NCBI GenBank assembly: GCA_018873245.2
Contig: JAEMBT020000003.1
Coordinates: 7,397,843 to 7,461,842, forward strand
Length of the DNA: 64,000 bases
DNA from: Archegozetes longisetosus
Taxonomy: Eukaryota > Arthropoda > Arachnida > Sarcoptiformes > Trhypochthoniidae
Reading direction: 5' to 3'
Position 1 is the first letter of the stretch. Every line of letters starts with the position of its first letter. Positions 1-13,700 of the stretch are shown here, in pieces. Below the pieces are notes generated by a model, which saw nothing but the letters and a program-made list of their open reading frames with translations, was not told the DNA's origin and did no database searches. The position numbers and the translations under genes are program-made.

Positions 1-1427
1 AGCTGATTGAAAGATAGTGGGATTCCAATACTATGATGTCTAATAGCATTAAGAACACGTAAAGTTTGACACATTTCTACAAAGCCTTTGGGATCCATTT
101 GTGGAACAAAACATTTGCCGAAAGAGGCAGCTCTTAATAGCATCTTTTGAGTGCTGACACCATACTCATGTCCAGCTGCTTGAAGACACTGTCTGACAGA
201 AGTTTCGATCTCGTTGCGTTCGTGAATCATACGAATATATTCATCTGCTCTATGACTATGGCGCTGAAATTCCTTGTTCGCCTCAAGAAGTAAAGCTCCC
301 GGTGATATCGATCCGATGCAAAATATCTCCACAACAACAGGTGGGACGCGTTGTAATAGTTCTTGAGTATAGTTACCAATAATTCTGATGCCATCGATTT
401 CTTGGACCATATGAACGGGTCCATCAATCACATAATTGAGCCAATCTTTTTCTGGACCAATAACCAAGAGAACATTTTTCCAAAGTCCAGCAACTGCTCC
501 GTTTCCACACCATAAAAGCTGTTGTGGTTTAGCTTTTTTGCACTTAGTGTCGAACTCGCAATAATTATTTCTCAACTCATTAGCTGTTTGTCCGATCCAC
601 AGAAGTCCAGTGTCAGTGAAGAGAGCGATACGACTCGAATCAAAAGAAACTGTCATCTCAATTATTGACGAAAAGGGAGAACTAAAGCTAGGAGTCAGTA
701 ATTGACAGCTTTGATCATTCGAATTAAGTAAATACAACTCATCATCTTTTGCAACAATTATTTGACTTTCTTTACTCGATGCAATTATAGCCCAACTCGA
801 AGGACGGCTCACTAGACCCGGAACTTCAGCTAATCGTCGAATTTTTGGATCATTTATGTTATTGAGCACAAAAAATCGATAAGTTGTGGTCAGAACTGCT
901 ATACCAGTCCCGTGAACACAATTAAATGTTTTGCATTCTAATACTTTAGTATCACGTATTTCCTGGTCTAAAGTGAATGTGTTCTGCAGAATGCCGTAAA
1001 TGTCATAAACAAAAACGATTCCATCGTCTTGTATGCAAAGCAAGTCTTCGCGATTAGACCACGAAATCAGAGAGATCTCAGAACCCGTCCATTTAATTGT
1101 AGACATAGAAGTACCGACGGATGAAAAAATAAATATATTGTTTGGTTTGTTTGACTTGGGAGGAAGACTAGAGTTCGCAGAACGGGATGAGATTTTGTTC
1201 AAGTCAGCAATTAGTGCTATTATTGCATTTAATGAAAATTACAATTAGTTAAAAATTAATCATAAATAGATGGAGTCAGACCAACCAATGGGTCCTCCGA
1301 AGGGCGCGGCCGATACTATGAAATCATTCAGATTTACTTCACTTGTCCATAACATTGAATTCAGTTCAAACTTCCGATAATAAATATCTTTTCCCAGTGG
1401 ATTCCAATCAGATGTATATAAGGCCAT
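1..1427 (-). CDS. VPS16: VPS16, N-terminal half (partial, continues off left edge)
   Basis: Core subunit of the CORVET and HOPS tethering complexes that drive endosome and lysosome fusion. Two exons are visible: 1427-1286 and 1216-1. They are joined by a 69-bp GT-AG intron that restores the family block GGPIALI. The start ATG at 1427 opens the typical VPS16 beginning (MALYTSDWNPLG, then YYRKFEL). The beta-propeller region follows, with ALFTDTGLLWIG and LLWCGNGAV. Near the left edge comes the start of the helical region (QKMLLRAASFGKCF, then RVLNAIRHHSIGIPL). About 452 codons are present against roughly 840 in animal homologues, so the C-terminal half lies outside. It is divergent from NDUFA4, with about 640 bp between the two starts. 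I see no lesion in the visible part. The family call is secure; any exon breaks beyond the edge are unknown. Confidence 0.95.
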
Positions 1428-2064
1428 CTCTTCTTAAGTGCTGCCAGCTCTTTGCCAAATTGGTCCAAATCAACAAATGTTTGTACTTTAAAAAAGTTTT
1501 GGAAGAATAACAATTGTTGAAGTAACAAATTGTAATAATGGGTGGAATTAATAGAGAGCTAAGCAAATGGTATGGAATATAAGACTTATCTATAAAATAC
1601 TAGTACATATGTCATATGACTACTAGATTGCTGTGTTTGTTTTCATCACGGTTTACTTATCATTCTTGGCAACTAATCAAATCTAACTCTATTTTTAGCT
1701 AATTTATCTTCATTCACTCGATTCTTTTAACATAATTCATAAAGATTCTTCTGATAATTCATATCAAATACTCATTTCTAATACTTTTTATTTAGTAATC
1801 ATTCAAATGTCTGCCAAATTCAAAGTTAAAAATGTTCAAAACTGACTAAGTTGGACATAATTTTCGGATAACACTAAAAATAGCTAGAACTTTCGAGACA
1901 TAGTTGAAACATAATTTATGTAAAGCTTTAGTGCGACGTTATATTAGAACAAAACCATTTGAGAAGAAGACGCATTTGCATTTAGTTCGTCATCTAATCA
2001 AAACCGCCGATTTAGTTAATAACTTAAGATCTGATTTATAAGTATTTAGTTTATTGATCAAAAA
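1428..2064. promoter_or_regulatory. Divergent VPS16/NDUFA4 intergenic region
   Basis: 637 bp between two divergent start codons. It should hold both promoters and 5' UTRs. I see no clear TATA box or tRNA; the sequence is AT-rich without coding signal. The bidirectional promoter role is inferred from gene orientation only. Confidence 0.4.
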
Positions 2065-2761
2065 ATGAAGTTGATGCCAAGTTTGTCCACAGCTGGTCTC
2101 AAGAAGAATCCTTCGGTAAGTCATTTAACTTATTATTGAAGTGACCTCTGATTAGACCTATTGCGCACTAAATAGAGTTAGTTACAATTAGTGAATAATA
2201 ATTGATCTCTGCTATTAGCTGGTCCCATTATTGTTTTTTGTGGGCGTTGGTGCCGTTTGGGCTGGTTATTATATGGGGCGTCTTGCTATCAGGAATCCCG
2301 ACGTCAGGTTTGACCACTTCATTCTTTCATTGAATAACCAATTGCGTTTTATTAGTTCATCTCACAAATAAACGTTTATTTTCAATTAAAACAGTTGGAA
2401 TCGAAAGGGCAACCCTGAACCGTGGCAGGAATACGATAAAAAACAATATAAGGTATTGATTGTTACAATTTGTGGTTATTTTGCTTTATAGATGTTACCG
2501 GTTAAAACAGGTTACTACTAGTTTAAACAGTAGCCATAGCTATTGTTCAATTTCTCAAATACGCACAAGTAATTCACACATTTCGGTTCATGAGCATATA
2601 AACATCTAATAAAGACTAGATTAGTTCAAGTTGTACAAATTCACTGAAAATAACTTATTCCAAATTATATGGCAGTATGATTGTTAATTTAAAATTTTCT
2701 TTTATAGTTTTGGTCAACGATCGATCACGAGAAATATGACCATCCGCGACCGCGATTCTAA
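2065..2761 (+). CDS. NDUFA4: NDUFA4, cytochrome c oxidase-associated subunit
   Basis: Small inner-mitochondrial-membrane protein, first assigned to complex I and now regarded as a complex IV subunit. Four exons: 2065-2115, 2219-2307, 2395-2452, 2708-2761. All introns are GT-AG with matching phases and the product is 83 aa (family about 81). Residues 1-17 end in KKNPS. A single membrane segment follows (about residues 18-37, LVPLLFFVGVG). Next comes the family signature RNPDVSWNRKGNPEPW, then YKFWSTIDHEKYDHPRPRF at the end. Nothing is missing. It is divergent from VPS16. Confidence 0.95.
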
Positions 2762-3754
2762 ATACGAACGAGTATTAAAGCAATATTTAATCAATTTTAA
2801 ATTCCAAAAATTGTATCAATCTTTAGTTGCAGAATCAGTTTTTAAACTACTTTTAGTAATTACATAATTGAAGAAGTGTTCAAATTAGCAGTAAATTATC
2901 GATTAATCTAATCTATTTAGCTCTCTTTATATTTAAATTATGGTTTTGATTAAATGACTAAAAGTAGAATATTGTATATCTTGGGCATAATTTTGGTTGT
3001 AAAATTAGCGCAAATTTGAGTGCCCATTTTTTAGCACTAAATTAAAATGTATTTAATCTCATACAAATGCTAGACATAATAGCAATAATAGATCTTTATT
3101 AATAGTGTGTAAATCATTAGTGTTGTAGCGAATATACAGTATTCAATTAAAAGTTAATTTTGACATGAAATTGTGTATTTAGTATTTGAATTTCAGCACC
3201 AAATAAGTATTCAATTTTTTCGACTTATCAAATAATGGAATAAAAAATCTATAATCAGGCAAATACAGTATCTTTCGTCATATGAGCTCAACCTTAGATT
3301 TTGAAGTTTGAGATAATAGAAACGATTATTTTTTATCATGAAGATGTTTTGTCAGCTTTGAAGTCTAATCTGAAAACTTTAAATATTTGCTTCAATGTTG
3401 CATTATAATACTACAGAATAATACGATTCAAGCAAAACGTTGTAACGTTAGACTTTTTACTTATTTGTTAGCCTTATCTAACTTTGAATTATATTTTTAA
3501 TGTAAGCTTGATAGCATTCATGAAAGTTTAAAAATCTATCAAACGAGAATGTTATCCATAAATACAAGACCTGTGCATAAAATCAGTATGACTCGCAACA
3601 TTTTATTAGCTTCTTGTAAAAGGAGGAGCAGCTCCTCCTTAATGCATTCATTCTTTTCACATTCACCTGAACTGCACAGTCCTGTGTCGATGGCACAAAG
3701 CAAAGATACGAATTAGGATCTCACTGCAACTTTCTATCTGTCAGATATGTAGAT
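2762..3754. other. AT-rich intergenic sequence
   Basis: Begins with the NDUFA4 3' UTR. No reading frame or RNA gene is recognisable. The only structured element is the palindrome listed at 3620-3640. Confidence 0.5.
3620..3640. repeat. Perfect GC-rich palindrome
   Basis: Two 10-bp arms, AAGGAGGAGC and GCTCCTCCTT, are perfect reverse complements around a single A. This stands out in an AT-rich surround. No T-tract follows and no known function can be assigned. Confidence 0.6.
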
Positions 3755-4196
3755 ATGTACCAAAATTCAAGTTCAAACGTTTCATCTTCTAATGGATTAG
3801 TTTATAAGTATTATCCAGGTATGTATTCTCTTAATCTTTGTAATGTCAAACTCATGCGTTTGTACGTAAATGATAGTATATATTAGGCCTATATTTAAAC
3901 ATCGGTTGGGAAGAGAAAAGATGCCTTCAACTTATTAGTTTTTGCTTAATTATTGGGTTTAGATTCTTATAACCAGTTTAAAAGTCAATTGTCTCATTTC
4001 TAATAAAATGGACCTACTTTTATATTTTGAAACGAAATTTTATCACTTTTCCAGTTAATCCTGTTTCGATTATCCTTTAGTGATATGAAAAATTTATATC
4101 AAATTGTTTTGCGTAATAGCGGGTGCGGCGCCTCAACCAGATGTGAAGTGTGTACAATCCGAAAATAATTTATGTTATTCAAAGAGTATGGTTTAA
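3755..4196 (+). CDS. Candidate small two-exon gene, unknown product
   Basis: Weak candidate. Exon 1 (3755-3818) runs from an ATG through a Ser/Asn-rich stretch to a canonical GTATGT donor in phase 1. Exon 2 (4120-4196) follows a TAG acceptor and stays open in the matching phase to a TAA, giving about 46 codons. The second exon starts with a short GC-rich block (coding for GAAPQPDVKC) that differs from its surroundings, which is the main reason for listing it. There is no signal peptide and no family is recognised. It could instead be the first exons of a larger gene, with a donor at GTTTAA (4191), or chance. Confidence 0.25.
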
Positions 4197-7100
4197 ATGT
4201 CGTGTTTGATAAGAGGGAAGCTGTTTTTCTCTAGGTCATCTCATCACATCATGGAAAAATTGATTAGTTTTTTAAATTAAAGATAAGATTATGTACAGTT
4301 TCGCTGAATTTGCACTTTGTCGAACTTGTAAACAGGTTGTTAATAATTCATAAACTTATTGGCAAATTTTCCTATCGAGAAATATAAATCATGCATTAAT
4401 TGAAATAAAATCTTGATATATACGGCAGCACCATAAGTCAATACGGGGAAGGAAGGCCATACTAAATATTTTTGAGTCTTTTGAATCTTTGAAAAATCTG
4501 AGTGTTGCAACACAAATCTTAAAATTCACCTCATGTTTAAGTTTAAATAGTTATAAATTAACTTGAAAGTTCTACAAATAATAATTTAAAATAGAAATTT
4601 ATGGTATTTTACGAAATATAGAATCCTAGTTCACTCCTTTTGATCTTCTGGCTACAGCACTGTTTTATAATACCGTAATTCAGTCACCACAGGCAAATAG
4701 CAATGTCAGCATTTCCTTAAAAAAATATCAACTTAAACACTTTTTGTGTTGCTAATGCAATTGATCAGATATTTTTCTTTGGTTTTAATATTTTTGACTA
4801 AGTTATTATAAAATAAAAATATTAATGAAATTAGGTTGCTTATAAGGAAGAAAATTTGATATATTTAGGTAGGCCTGTATATGAATTCGTCTAAATGTCA
4901 AATTAGCGATGATTAGAGCTCTTTACCATATATTGCTTAAATTATTCTCAAAGGAAATATACGATTTATGTGTATACTTGACAATCAATTTCTATAAATA
5001 AAACTTATTTTGAGAATTATATATCAGACTAGGTTAAATAGGACTTGTTACAAAAGTAAATGCTTTGGTATCTAACAGAAACTTTCATATGAGAATCTGA
5101 TGTATAAATTAGATTAGTCAGAATTTTTCTTCTAGATAATAAAGTTGAACTATTTTTTAAATGGTTAAAAACTAATTAGGATGAAAGCTTTAAAATTAGG
5201 ATTTCAAAATGAAAAGTTCAGAGACTTTGAAATAAATTGATAATAAATAGAAAAAATTTTGTTCGCAATAAACCTTTGAGTATGAGACTTGTGAATGTTA
5301 GTTATTTGCATTAGACAAGCTTATTATACTAGTATTTCAAATTGAAATTTAATAAATGTCAACCTCAAAACATTTTGCATTACTTTCAATCTACTTCTTA
5401 TGTCAGTTTTCTTTCATTCCTTGACTTTCATTTATTGTGTTTCATAAAAGTCTAATTGAACTCTGTGTTGCTTTTATCATAAAAATACTATATAAATATC
5501 AGCTCAAATATCATCATCAGATTCTAACATATTATTTTAGAATGCAATTTAGTACCTTCAACAAATCGTTAGGATTCCGACTCCATTTAAAATTATAATT
5601 TTCAGTTAGCTTTTCCCAAAAAGTTTAAATGTCCATAAAACGAATGGATCTATTATTGATCGAGTGCTTTATTGTTGCATCGAGTTCTGTAAAAAATATC
5701 AGAAAAATTGTCTCGAGAAGTCAAACCTTAACAAAGTTAACACTGCAAAGTACTCTCTGAATCAACTGACATTACTTGGTAATGTCGCAAAACTTTGGAG
5801 ACTATTTGTTTTTTGAATTGAAGTATGTTTTAAGGTGTAGATGCTTCTGCTAATTTGATATCTTCTATAGATGTGTATTCTATCAGAAATTATTTGAACA
5901 CGAAATTAATTGCTTGAGTGGGTCTTGTATTGACATAGGCTCTACAAAATTACACGCTATAATAGTATAAACGTTTTCTTATACTAACAACACATATAGG
6001 ATTAGTTATTTATTAAAAAAAACTCTGTTTGATTAACATGCAAGCAAATAAGATGAAATTTATGCTCTATTCTAATTGAAAGAAGCTATATTCAGTGTTC
6101 GGATCTTCAATCATTTTATTCTCCTATTATTCATCGCTGCTATTCAGTAGAATACAGTAAGCTGTTAACTCTTATACTGTATTATTCATAGAATTTTTAA
6201 ATTTATCTTTCTATAAAGAATAAAAGTTAGTTCTCTAATTTGAGCTATTCTGACCTTTCAAACATAAAATATTTGATTAGCATGTATACAGAATAAAAAT
6301 TCAAGTTTCAGAATATATTCTTTACAGTTAAACTTAAGCTAACAGAAGCTGCAAATTAGGCTAGATTTTTAATTTGAGTAGATCGATTTTTCGAAATTTT
6401 CTTACTCAACGATAGAGTCAGCAGCAAACTCATCTTTTTAGATAAGTGCAAATTAGAGATAACTCTTCCTTATCAATTAGCGTTTGATTAGTTTAGAAAA
6501 TTTTACTAATGCTTTCAAGTCCCATTGAAATTAATTTGCACTTTCGATGGTCTTTATTCAAAAATTCATAATAAAAATTAGCAATCAACTAGAGTTTAAA
6601 AGATACCTGTTTATACTTTCGATGACTTGTGACTTATAGCCTACTCATTTTCGAAAACAGCCTTTATTTAATTCTCTAGTTAACCTAACTCTGAAGCTTT
6701 TAAACCCAAGAGCTCATGGCCACAATTTTTCCCGATCCAAATAAACCAAACCAAGTCCTGTCATCTGAGCCAATTTGAATCAACTGCCTAGAAAATAAAT
6801 TTCTAGACCGAATACTTAATTGCTTATATTTGTTATGAAAAGCAATCACTTTTACTGTATAACATATACTCTTACAATATTTTGCTAGCATTATCTTGAA
6901 GAGTGTTGTTATGGATATGTCAATAAGGAGTATTTGATTGACCTGCTGATTATGAATTTTAACAGTAACTATCTCTTCAGAAGGTCCTTCTTTTTGGATG
7001 TATGCTATGATAACAATCGGATGTGCATTCATCACATTTGTTGGAATCACAATGAGCACTATTTGGTAATACATTTTTTGATATTCTGTCTTAAAAATGT

Positions 7101-7588
7101 TTTGTATTCTATTTTTATAAAGCTTATTCAGCTTTCTTATAAGTTCACTATGATTCCCTATTCCATTTTCACTTCTCCTTCAATAAAACTGTCATTTTAT
7201 CATCTTTTTTACAATAATATTTGTTTAGCAAATCAACTCTACAGCGATGGAGATCGGAACCAAATGCAAGCGATTTTAGAAGGATCGCTTCGAGGACACT
7301 TGGGCCTAGTTCTTTAATGCCTTTCGATGAAGAATCTTCATTTTCAAGAACTACTGCAGAAATATAATAATAAACCAAGCCAATTTCGTATCATTTTCTC
7401 ATAATTCAACTCAAGGTGTCTCTTAATTGGTTTCTAGAATAAAGAATCGATTGATTTGTTTTGAATAAATGCTACGAATATAAGTATTTAAAAAAAATTG
7501 TTTGCTGCTTCTTGAATTAGACTTGAGCCAACTTTTACTACGAATTTCTGTGATTCATATTTCAATTAAGCTGGTTTTGGTTAATCAC
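4197..7588. other. Gene-poor AT-rich stretch
   Basis: About 3.4 kb dense with stops in all frames. Open frames near 6700-7317 overlap on both strands and show no family motif. No RNA gene, element end or regulatory block is recognised. Confidence 0.5.
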
Positions 7589-7590
7589 TA

Positions 7591-8107
7591 GTAAAAGTTC
7601 AATATAACGAATCTCGATGTAACGAACATAACCTGAATCTCATTCTAAGATTCTATAAAGTTAAGCTAAAATCCATTCGATATAATAAATCTTTATATAA
7701 GAGATATTTCGATATAGCGAACATATTTTAAGTACAATAAAGTATGCACGCTATTGTGTAAAATACATTTCTTGTAGAGCTTTCATCAGCTCCCAAAAGC
7801 GTTAAAATCATGTTTTCAACCTTAGACTGATATAAAATTCTGATTTTCAAACTAACAATTTCAGAGACCACTGTCCCAGAAAACCACCATTTCACAGAAA
7901 GAAAATTTCAGACTTTAATGTTCTTAAGAATAATGTTCAGACGGAAATAACTCATTTTTGACATAAGCATTTTCACTTATTGTATTCACTTTATTACTTA
8001 ACATAATGCTCTAAAAGCTGACATATTCTAACTTTTGATATATCTTACAGCTTGATACAGCGAACAAAGACTTTATCTCTTGAGTGTCCGTTACATCGAG
8101 CTTTTAC
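7591..8107. mobile_element. Pogo/Tigger-type MITE, TA target duplication
   Basis: Non-autonomous 517-bp element. The left end starts GTAAAAGTTCAATATAACGA and the right end, read in reverse complement, starts GTAAAAGCTCGATGTAACGG. Both are flanked by TA (7589-7590 and 8108-8109). Further copies of the motif CGATATAACGAA-like occur just inside the left end. No transposase is encoded. TA duplications and this terminal motif are typical of pogo/Tigger-class Tc1-mariner relatives. Confidence 0.75.
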
Positions 8108-8109
8108 TA

Positions 8110-10748
8110 TGCTGCTAAATATAGGGACATTTAGTGGCACTTGATGCTAAATCAAACTTATAACTCAAAGTTGGTACTTGTAATTTGCATTTATAAAACT
8201 CAAGATGACTAAAATTTTCAAGTCTGCCAAAGATCGTTGGACAATTGAAAAAGTTTAGATATCATTAAGTGTCTTAAAATTTTGAATTTGATATCCGCTT
8301 CCTAGTAAATTTTTATTGGTTACTATAAATATTGGAAAATTTGTCAATTAATTTGTTTATAACAAATTAAATGAAATAAATATGGTATCGAAAAAGCATT
8401 AAACTTAGCTCACTCAGATACAAGAATGAACTGAAACAAATTTAAATAATAAATTCAAGAAACTTCAAGAATAGCTGAATTTTGTTCAAGACTAATCTAC
8501 ACTGTCTGGAATGAGTTTTTCATTTTTGCAAGAGACTGAACGGTTTAATTTTGATAAAGATTTCATACTCGCTTTCAATGACATAAAGCTTGTGGATTTA
8601 GTCGTGTTGTTTTCTAGCATTGTTAAAGTAGCAAATCGTCAATAATATACCTTAGTAATTAAGTTTAAGTACGTCGTAGTAGACATCCGACAAATCATTT
8701 AGTTAACAGCACCAATAAGGCTTAGCAGTAGTGATAATTCAATATCAAATCAAAACTTAACTGAAAGTATTGATGTTCCAACTATACTTGGAGAATATTA
8801 CTAAAAGCAAACTTTGTTCTTATTGTACGGACTTCCCGAAAATTGAGTATGGGCTTAAACTAGACTTAAGCTATGCTCTAATGCTCAATTTTAATTCTGG
8901 GACCAGAGACATTATATTTAGATATGGTTTTAGTAACATAAATTAATATTAAAAATTTCACAGAAGTCTAATTGTCATTTAAAAAACAATGTACAAGTTG
9001 TACTGGATTATATCTAGAGAATGGAGCTTTCGGTGCGAACCGAACGTTAATTATGTGAACCAGTGTGAATCTAGCCAAACTTATGCATCTTTTTGCATTT
9101 TTTATCCATAGCACTTAGAACAAGAACCATTACAGCAAAAAGTTTGAGTTATTCTTATTTTCAGTTTAAAAATTAAAAATTTATTAATTTTAGGAGCAGA
9201 AAACTCTTTAAATGAAAATCTAATCTTGATAAAAACTTCATAGCAATACAAAATGGGCTTTTTTCATGAAGAACTTGGAAAGTTCCAGTTTGAAGGTCAC
9301 GCTGAATCTGGACTTCTTTTCGCGCCAATTACTTCACTGATTAACTATACTTTATATAGTAAAAGTCCTAATGAGCTTAAGCTAGTTCTGAGCTGTTCAA
9401 CTTCAAGCTCGGGTTCCTAGTTTATGTCCCTCATTATTTATACCAGATCGTCGATGGCTTAGAGTAACAATTAATATTACTTGTTCTCAAGTATCACGCT
9501 TTAATTTAATTGAATCTAATAAAGTTTAAATAACTCAAAAATTTAGATAGACATCATAAATAAATTTGATCGAAGAATGAATCTCTCTTAAGTTTATCGT
9601 CTTTGTTATGCTAGAATGTTTGATATTTTTGAATTTAAAGTAAAGGCATTTTCATGGTATAAATAGACCACTTTTAACACTAATTTTCCAAGCACTGATC
9701 CTCTCAGAAAAGAGACCTGAAAAGTTAGTATACCCTTAAGCTATTGAGCTAAATAGTAAGTTTAGTTAGACTTTCTATTTCTCGGAAAATCAAACCTTTC
9801 CCAACTCAAGCTGGTGCCTAAACTCTCAACCTATCAATATTAGAGTTTCAAATTTTAAGCTCATGGAAATGCATTTACATTTAAGCTCTATGTAAATTAA
9901 TGTCTTGTAAGCATAACGTTCTAGATTAACAGGCATGAGTGCAACCAATATCTATATGAAGAAGTTCAGCAAACAGATGGAGAACTATTTCATTTTTACA
10001 AAAATAATGCCACTAACAATAAGTTTGGCAAAACATTTTAAATTTGAGTGAAAAACCAGAGCAGTTTTATACTTGTATTTAAATTAAGAAAACAGAAAAC
10101 ATTTTATACAGAAAAGACTTAGGTCCACAAAACTCATTCAACATGGATGAAAGTCGAGTTAAGATCACATTTGGATTTATTGCATTGAATGTTAGTTTGT
10201 TTTAAAGTAATCATGCTTTCATTACAGATTATTTAAATTGGAGTTTGAATAACAATAAATTATTTATTGAAAAAATGATTAGATTAAAGCGTGTAATCAG
10301 TCAAGGCTTTTATGTAATGCGATTTAAGTCTCTAGACATTAGTTCTTTCAAAAAGAATGAAAATCCATAAAAAAAAGTTTAAGAAAAGTTCGAGAAAGCA
10401 GTAAAACAATAGAAAGAAAAGTATTTACAGAACCAGTTGACACGAGATGTCACTCAGTGTATTAACGATAGTGTTATTGCATTGACTCATGATATGATTC
10501 CATAATTCAAATGTTTGTAAATGTACGCCATATTAGAAACAAATGAATCAAAATGTGCTAAAATTCAACAATGATTTCGACAATTATTACAAGATTATCA
10601 AAAGATGGATTAGTTCATCGGATAGATTGAAAGAAATTTGTGACAAAAGTACCCGTTTATCGGGTTTAAAGTGGTGTTAAGCGGGGAAAAAGAGTAAAAA
10701 AAAATAATAAAAAATAGTGTGAATTGTAATCGATTAGTATTGAGAAAA
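8110..10748. other. AT-rich intergenic sequence upstream of EPC
   Basis: About 2.6 kb without a supported gene. The last few hundred bases presumably include the promoter and 5' UTR of the Enhancer of polycomb gene. No TATA box or initiator was picked out with confidence. Confidence 0.4.
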
Positions 10749-13700
10749 ATGTCAAAACTGTCATTCAGAGCGCGAGCGCTCGACTCCACCAAACCTATGC
10801 CTGTCTTCAGGTCTGAAGAAGTGCCCGACCTGCCCGACTTCGCCGCCATCAACCGCGCCGTTCCTCAAATGCCCACTGGCATGGAAAAAGAAGAAGAATG
10901 TGTTAGTATTTACATCCTTCTTCACAAAGAAGTCTTTTCTTACACTCCTATTGGCTCATATCGAATAATGAGCGCCAAATTCAATATCACTTTTTTTATT
11001 CACTTTCATCTTGTTTTAATTTCTTTTTTTGTTTATTTTTCTTTAACTTTTATCGATTAATTAATTCCTTATTAGAATATAAATAATTTTTAATTAATTA
11101 ATTACTGAAATGTTGATTAATAAGTCTGTAACGATTGATGTAATGATAGGAACACCATCTGCAAAGAGCAATTTCAGCGCAACAGGCATTCGGGCATACG
11201 GTGGAACATGTCATCCCAACACCTGAAGTATTCGCTGCACCAGAAAAAGAATATGACGATCTCTATCCGGCTAACTATAAGATATCGCGACAACTGATTC
11301 ACATGCAGTTGCTGGCTATTGAGCAAGACATACCTGACTATGACATGGACTCTGAAGACGAGGCTTGGCTTAACCAACAGTCAAAACAAATTAAATTAAC
11401 ACCTATTAAGTTCGAAGAAATGATGGAAAGACTCGAGAAGAGTAGTGGTCAACATGTGGTCACCTTAAAGGAAGCCAAACTTCTGCTCAAAGAAGACGAC
11501 GATATGATTATTGCAGTTTATGACTATTGGCTGAACAAAAGATTAAAAACCCAACAACCGTTAATACCAGTGGTGAAAACAGAGAAAAGAGACGGTTCGA
11601 CCAGTAATAATCCTTATGTAGCTTTCAGGAGAAGAACAGAGAAAATGCAAACCAGAAAAAATAGGAAAAATGATGAAACTTCTTATGAGAAAATGTTGAA
11701 GTTGAGAAGAGATCTCAGTAGAGCTGTGTATGCCATATGATTTTACACTTATTTTATCATATCATAAATTGATTGTTATATTTTTGGTACAGAAATTTAT
11801 TAGAACTCATCAAACATCGAGAAAAAACCAAACAAGAACTTCTTAAATGTACAGTTGATATATACGAGAAACGGTATAAATTACTTTGATCTCGCTTAAC
11901 CTTGTCTTTAAGTTTTCAGCTAATTTCACTTATTTCAAATATAGTTATCAAATCGGAGACTTTAGCGGACAAATTATTAATGAAGTTTCAGCGCTTCGAC
12001 ACATTAGGCCTCCGACAACATATTTACCCTTAAATAATGTACAACTTGTCAAAATACCAGAACGAGGCGTTGGTCGACCTCGAGTACGAGTAATGACAAC
12101 TTTTATTCTTTTTATATATGCCAAACCAAAAGAGTCAATTTTATTAATTTGTTTAAATATCCAACAGAATGACGATCACACACATTCTCAACCGCGTAGA
12201 AAACGTGAATACAAACGACGACACCGACCAGAAACCACTGCAGTAGCAGCAGTTCGCGTTGATCCCCACGAGCACAATGAATATTTATTTAGTTCTGACG
12301 AAGAAGTTGGCGGCGCATCACCCGTTGCTGAACAAGTGTCAGATCAAGAGGAACAAGAAGACGATCCGGATGGACAATACGCATTCAAACGAAAGAGAGG
12401 CTGTAACTATCACTCGCCTTTGATCGATAGGTTAGGCAACTGGCCCTGGACTGCACCACATGATGGAGGATTCGGTGATCGAAGATATAGGTTCTGTTTA
12501 ACATCAATTTCAAAACCAAAGCCTCGGTGCATTGGCTTTGCACGTCGAAGATATGGAAGAGGGGGACGGTATGAATGAACTAGTTATTTAAGCCTAATCG
12601 AATTTTAACTATTTAAATATCTGATAATTTAGTTTAATAATCGATCGCGCCTACACACCATTAGACTCCTATTGGTCAGAATTTTCTCGAAACTCAATTC
12701 CCAACGGATTCCCTTCTAATGAGTTTTTGAATGAAATAAGAAATGAATGGTATGTAATCTTGTGGTATTTTAATTGTTTAATGCTTTAGGACCATTCTGG
12801 ATTTAGCCCTTCGCAGAATACTTTTAAAAAGTTTACGACTACTTGCTTTTTTTTCATAAGTTTCAATATTATTCTGAAGAATGATCCAATCAATTGATCT
12901 TTGAATACGAGATAATTTCAAGCGTTCATAGATTGCTAAGACTAATAATCAAATAGTATTTGTTCACTTACCATTTAACAAACACTAAAATTAAAATTTC
13001 GGTGCACTTAGGTTACATTTTAGGCCACGAACGCCACCTCCAGAATCGAGCACATCATTATTAGAAGAAAGTGCTGACAGCCCTGAATATGATGAAGAAG
13101 GAAATGTGATTCCAGTGGTGCCAATCACTTCATTCAAGGAATATATAGACGAAAATAGCCTAAATATATTTAGTGCACCCAACGGTAGTAATGAAATTGA
13201 TTTTGCGAGTTTTCAGAGTCATCAGGAAGAGCTCTTTGAAATGCAAAGGAAACAAATGGAAAGACTGAAGAACAGCAGTGATTCTGAATCTGATCCCAAC
13301 TTCGTCACTAATAAGACTGGTTATAATGTGTGCAATTCGGAACATTCCTCTAAAATAATAAGTTGTGCGCCATCGATACCATGGACTTCAGGAAATTCAT
13401 CATCAAAATCATCGTCATCTCAGTCGTCATCTCAACCGTCGTCAACGTGTTCATCAACATTAGATTCTGCAAGTGTTCAGTTTGCTGTTAGTGTAGTTCG
13501 GAGTGCGAGTGAAGTGACCAGCAATCGAAACACTAACTGTAATAATAGTAATGATAGTAATAGTGCAAAAGAGACTTTATTAAACAATGTGTCATCAACT
13601 AATTATGAATCATATTCGACAACAATCACTGCGAGCACTAATGGACCGATTAATGAAAATGAATTTGTGAGAAAAACTAATAGTGAAATATCAGAGCCGT

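Noticed and set aside
6700..7378. Overlapping open frames on both strands (up to 127 codons)
   Set aside because: They have no domain, no splice context and no composition shift, and each frame shadows the other.
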